The notes beneath the pieces were generated by a model. It saw nothing but the letters and a program-made list of their open reading frames with translations, made no database searches and was not told where the DNA came from. Both the position numbers and the translations under genes were made by a program. Below, in pieces: positions 4,535 to 5,993 of a stretch of 5,993 nt of DNA. Location of the stretch: NCBI GenBank assembly GCA_934526185.1, contig CAKTAA010000127.1, positions 1 to 5,993 on the forward strand, given 5' to 3'. Within the stretch, counting starts at the first letter, position 1; every line of letters begins with the position of its first letter. The DNA comes from an uncultured Eubacteriales bacterium. Lineage in GTDB: Bacteria > Bacillota > Clostridia > Oscillospirales > CAG-272.

Positions 4535-4565
4535 AGGCAGTACAGGTATTTACCGTAAGCTGCCT
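4535..4565 (+). other. Hairpin just ahead of the 4577 terminator
   Basis: AGGCAG-TAC-a-GGTA (4535-4548) pairs with TACC-GTA-ag-CTGCCT (4551-4565). Its left arm contains the 13-mer AAAGGCAGTACAG (4533-4545), which also occurs at 4327-4339. Confidence 0.45.
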
Positions 4566-4576
4566 ATAAAAGAAAT

Positions 4577-4610
4577 AGCGAGGCGATCAAAATCGTCTCG
4601 CTTTATTTTT
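4577..4610. terminator. Strong intrinsic terminator
   Basis: AGCGAGGCGAT-CAAA-ATCGTCTCGCT gives an 11-bp stem with a single G-U pair on the plus strand, followed by TTATTTTT. The left flank is A-rich (AAAAGAAAT), so it can also terminate leftward transcripts. It insulates the structured-RNA region to the right from everything to the left. Confidence 0.8.
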
Positions 4611-4625
4611 GCCTGTAACAAATCA

Positions 4626-4653
4626 TTGGCTTAATACTTAGGATTACTCTAAA
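4626..4653 (+). promoter_or_regulatory. Promoter candidate for the large structured RNA
   Basis: TTGGCT (4626-4631) and TCTAAA (4648-4653), 16-nt spacer, each 4 of 6 to consensus. It lies directly after the terminator at 4577-4610. Transcription would begin near 4660, just before the first long helix (4669-4751). Confidence 0.45.
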
Positions 4654-4912
4654 GTTTTCCAATGGAGCGGAACCGGTTGTCAATGGAACGTGGAATAGAG
4701 GAGCCCGGCAGGGCGAGCATATGCCGCGAAAGTCCTATTGACAAAAGGTTCTCGGATTATCCTCTTGCACAGGAATAAAGCAAAGCTTTTTTCCCTGCCT
4801 TCCGGCGAGGAGCAGGTCCGGGCGGCAGCCCGGTAATAGAGTGCCATTCCCTATTTACGCACTGATAAGGCATGGTGGGGTTGCGGAGACGTCGCCAACC
4901 TCGAAAGCACTC

Positions 4913-4949
4913 AGGGTCCCGGCGCGAACGGTACGTTCGTGTTGGGTTG
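4913..4949 (+). other. Thirteen-bp arm with wobble pairs, resembling a MOBQ oriT hairpin
   Basis: CCCGGCGCGAACG (4918-4930) pairs with CGTTCGTGTTGGG (4934-4946) around GTA, using three G-U pairs. It is closed further out by GCACTC (4907-4912) with GAGTGC (4950-4955). The inner GCGAACGGTACGTTCG is nearly the same as the hairpin GCGAACGGAACGTTCG that I recall from pSK41/pIP501-type transfer origins, but a TAAGTGCGCCC nick core does not follow; GAGTGCG does. Confidence 0.5.
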
Positions 4950-5086
4950 AGAGTGCGTTCGTTTGGATGGGACTGGCTACAAATGGGGGTAGGGGGAGCG
5001 TCAGCGTCCCCTATTTGTCCAGTCGCTTCCAAGCGATGAGAGGCCGTCGCCTCACCATGCCAGTAGAAGAAAAAAGGTGTGGATAC

Positions 5087-5216
5087 ATAGGCAGTTCCTC
5101 TAACTGAAGGAAGTGCAAGGTTGTAGGTGTTAAGATGCGATATTTTTTATTTTTTTAAGAGAACGATGGGAACGATGAACCCATAGGCACTGACTTCGGG
5201 CAGAGGAACTGCCTAT
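5087..5216 (+). repeat. Long hairpin: 30-bp imperfect inverted repeat with a 15-bp perfect base
   Basis: ATAGGCAGTTCCTCT (5087-5101) is the exact inverse of AGAGGAACTGCCTAT (5202-5216). The helix continues past a 2x2 loop with CTGAAG (5104-5109) against CTTCGG (5194-5199), a tandem G-A/A-G step, and AGTGC (5112-5116) against GCACT (5187-5191). That makes 26 pairs. The 70-nt loop is AT-rich (TTTTTTATTTTTTT near 5144-5157). Confidence 0.75.
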
Positions 5217-5360
5217 CAATACGTATCTTATTACTTATCGTTCAGCACTGCGTATCTATAGAGGCACTGCTGTATTTCAGGTAAGAGATACGTTATTTTA
5301 TTTTTTAAAAGATACGGAACGTAGCTGTCAGCACTGCCTTAAGCCAGAGGTACTACTTAG
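5186..5360 (+). repeat. Three ungapped direct copies of a 31-bp motif
   Basis: Copies at 5186-5216, 5244-5274 and 5330-5360 align without gaps to RGCACTG-N9-A-GAGGNACTRC. A fourth, inverted copy is 5087-5117. Copies 1 and 3 share a wider context, each preceded by a GATRCG plus T-rich tract. They may be iterons for the gene starting at 5894 or repeated RNA modules. Confidence 0.6.
5221..5306 (+). terminator. Stem with T-run, candidate 3' end of the structured RNA
   Basis: ACGTATC-TTA (5221-5230) pairs with TAA-ga-GATACGT (5282-5293), followed by TATTTTATTTTTT. The 51-nt loop contains the second 31-bp motif copy. The stem is AT-rich, so termination may be partial. Confidence 0.4.
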
Positions 5361-5418
5361 CTTTAGGTATTATATTATAGGCATCAGTAAAGTAATAAAC
5401 AAAATCTTAAATAACCGC

Positions 5419-5446
5419 TTGACTTTTTTAGATATTATGTTACAAT
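5419..5446 (+). promoter_or_regulatory. Strong sigma-A promoter driving the 5894 gene leader
   Basis: TTGACT (5419-5424) and TACAAT (5441-5446), each 5 of 6 to consensus, with a 16-nt spacer. Transcription should begin near 5453, giving a leader of about 440 nt before the TTG at 5894. Confidence 0.7.
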
Positions 5447-5511
5447 AGGCACAAAGCTAATATTTAGTATTTAATGTAGCTAATAAATCTCTTGGAATAA
5501 TTTGGATTTAC

Positions 5512-5760
5512 GTGCCGACTAAGGGAGGAACAACACTTGAGTTACTTTTACACTACAGGCTTTCTTTAGACTTTGGTTTTATTGGTAAAGAGAACGGGCG
5601 CTCACTTCGCATTTTGTTTTCCGCTTCCATTCAGCGTTGGGTATTTACATATAGTTTCTCCAAACAAAATACTCGTTCGCTTGTCGCAGCTACGTCCTGC
5701 GGCTCCCCCTCGGACTTGTGCGTAGATATAGAAGGGCGGCCCGAAGATTTTAGCGAGTAA
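5512..5760 (+). CDS. Doubtful 82-aa ORF in the leader
   Basis: A GTG-initiated frame runs 82 codons and ends CVDIEGRPEDFSE, stopping just before the hairpin at 5763. The tail looks protein-like, but GTG has no ribosome site and the middle is arginine/serine-rich in the manner of antisense frames. A minus-strand frame within it (5553-5630, MEAENKMRSERPFSLPIK and on, 25 aa) is equally plausible. Neither is recognised, and the stretch 5447-5893 may be an untranslated regulatory leader. Confidence 0.22.
   Translation: MPTKGGTTLELLLHYRLSLDFGFIGKENGRSLRILFSASIQRWVFTYSFSKQNTRSLVAATSCGSPSDLCVDIEGRPEDFSE
5537..5569 (+). CDS. Possible 10-aa leader peptide
   Basis: GGGAGG stands 8-9 nt before TTG 5537, which opens MSYFYTTGFL and a TAG stop. 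A well-placed ribosome site on a tiny ORF in a long leader upstream of a hairpin resembles translation-coupled attenuation, but the start is TTG and there is no independent support. Confidence 0.3.
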   Translation: MSYFYTTGFL

Positions 5761-5762
5761 AG

Positions 5763-5778
5763 CCCTGATTTTTCAGGG
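5763..5778 (+). terminator. Attenuator-like hairpin in the leader
   Basis: CCCTGA-TTTT-TCAGGG is a perfect 6-bp stem with a T tetraloop, followed by ATTAAGTGGCATTTTT. The T-run is displaced by about 10 nt, so termination would be weak or conditional. It lies between promoter 5419 and the gene at 5894. Confidence 0.4.
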
Positions 5779-5802
5779 ATTAAGTGGCATTTTTGTTACT
5801 CC

Positions 5803-5853
5803 GGTATTTGAGGACATTTTACCCCATTTCCTATTGGTATTTGAGGAGATTTT
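5803..5853 (+). repeat. Two 18-bp direct repeats with 33-bp period upstream of the 5894 gene
   Basis: GGTATTTGAGGA-C-ATTTT (5803-5820) and GGTATTTGAGGA-G-ATTTT (5836-5853) differ at one base. Three helical turns of spacing just upstream of a possible initiator gene suit a protein-binding iteron pair. Confidence 0.55.
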
Positions 5854-5893
5854 TTAACGAATTGCCATAAAACACGAAGATTGGAGGTACAAT

Positions 5894-5993
5894 TTGTCAA
5901 CCAGAATCAATGAGCGGATGTTATTGGTTTCCGAAACTACGGGTGAAGTTATTGATGTGCTGAGTCCGGGGGCCAGAGTATCCGGTGTGGACG
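5894..5993 (+). CDS. N-terminal part of a possible plasmid replication protein (3' end outside window)
   Basis: TTG 5894 follows TTGGAGG with 7-nt spacing; the only in-frame ATG nearby is internal (residue 9) and has no site. The 33 visible residues are MSTRINERMLLVSETTGEV followed by IDVLSPGARVSGVD. The pattern of a beta strand, an acidic turn and TGEVIDV is like the N-terminus of RepL-type initiators (…EESGEVIEV…), but this is a weak, short resemblance. The context fits: direct repeats, a strong promoter and a long structured leader lie upstream, as for copy-controlled rep genes. It could equally be another DNA-binding or phage protein. Confidence 0.55.
   Translation, partial: MSTRINERMLLVSETTGEVIDVLSPGARVSGVD

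Larger units (their letters stand above)
4660..5306 (+). ncRNA. Large ornate structured RNA, about 650 nt, family unidentified
   Basis: No supported gene lies here, but nested helices do. Helix I: GAACC (4670-4674) with GGTTC (4747-4751), then TTGTCAAT (4677-4684) with ATTGACAA (4737-4744). Small hairpins follow: CCTGC/GCAGG (4795-4815), CCGGGC-GGCA-GCCCGG (4818-4833), GTAATAG/CTATTTAC (4833-4857). A long-range 9-bp helix GGCATGGTG (4869-4877) with CACCATGCC (5053-5061) closes a multibranch domain containing GGTTG/CAACC, GCACTC/GAGTGC with a 13-bp inner arm, GACTGG/CCAGTC, TCGCT-TCCA-AGCGA and GAGGC-CGTC-GCCTC. Then come the 5087-5216 hairpin and a T-run stem. Several pairs are G-U on this strand and would be mismatches on the other, which fixes the orientation. 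Length and complexity are in the class of GOLLD/ROOL-type RNAs, but identity is not shown. It is not recognisably tmRNA, RNase P or a group I/II intron. Confidence 0.62.

Noticed and set aside
4777..4792. AAAGC-AAA-GCTTTTTT as an intrinsic terminator
   Set aside because: The stem is only 5 weak pairs with a 3-nt loop and lies inside the folded RNA; unlikely to terminate efficiently.
4660..5100. tmRNA, RNase P RNA, group I or group II intron
   Set aside because: The hallmark conserved cores of these RNAs (for example tmRNA termini, RNase P core, group I P/Q/R/S, group II domain V) were looked for and not found.
4757..5107. Open frames of 91 codons (minus, 4757-5032) and 88 codons (plus, 4841-5107)
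   Set aside because: They cross the densest RNA structure, have no ribosome sites, and read as Arg/Ser/Pro-rich shadow protein; G-U-preserved helices explain the sequence better.
1..5993. CRISPR array or tRNA gene
   Set aside because: No regularly spaced identical repeats with unique spacers and no tRNA cloverleaf with its conserved T-loop were seen on either strand.

Overview
The window looks like accessory (plasmid, integrative element or phage-derived) DNA from a Gram-positive, low-to-mid GC bacterium, most likely a gut-type Clostridia member. Support: the well-placed genes have strong AGGAGG-type ribosome binding sites, terminators are A/T-flanked hairpins, the proteins are small and unfamiliar, and more than half of the window has no convincing long gene. 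I cannot name the species or element.

Layout. 1-240: a gene fragment at the left edge and a hairpin terminator facing it. 241-594: a 354-bp segment bounded by perfect 24-bp inverted repeats, holding RNA-type hairpins, a 21-residue hydrophobic peptide ORF and a 13-bp bidirectional terminator stem. 668-2993: four minus-strand genes (79, 89, 167 and 239 aa), none recognised; three of them are followed by good hairpin terminators. Two copies of a 13-mer carrying a MOBQ-like nick core lie upstream of transcription units here. 3035-3509: hairpins, a probable decayed minus-strand gene and a 19-bp palindrome. 3510-3713: a plus-strand ribbon-helix-helix (RHH) type DNA-binding protein, followed by a palindrome-rich stretch with a perfect H-type pseudoknot pattern (3923-3966). 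3985-4250: a strand-asymmetric, minus-purine-rich tract with minus-strand coding remnants. 4288-4610: a 30-codon ORF and a strong terminator.

4626-5360 is the most striking part: a promoter-like sequence followed by about 650 nt that folds, on the plus strand, into many nested helices, including a 9-bp long-range closing helix, a 13-bp arm kept intact by G-U pairs and a roughly 26-bp terminal hairpin, ending in a stem with a T-run. I read it as a large ornate non-coding RNA; its family is unidentified. Imperfect repeats of one ~31-bp motif overlap its 3' part.

5419-5993: a strong promoter, a leader of about 440 nt with possible short ORFs, an attenuator-like hairpin and two 33-bp-spaced direct repeats, then the start (TTG with a GGAGG site) of a gene that continues past the window. 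Its first 33 residues loosely recall RepL-type plasmid initiators. A working model is a mobile-element backbone with a structured RNA and leader upstream of a possible replication gene, an RHH regulator with operator-like palindromes, and a set of uncharacterised cargo genes.
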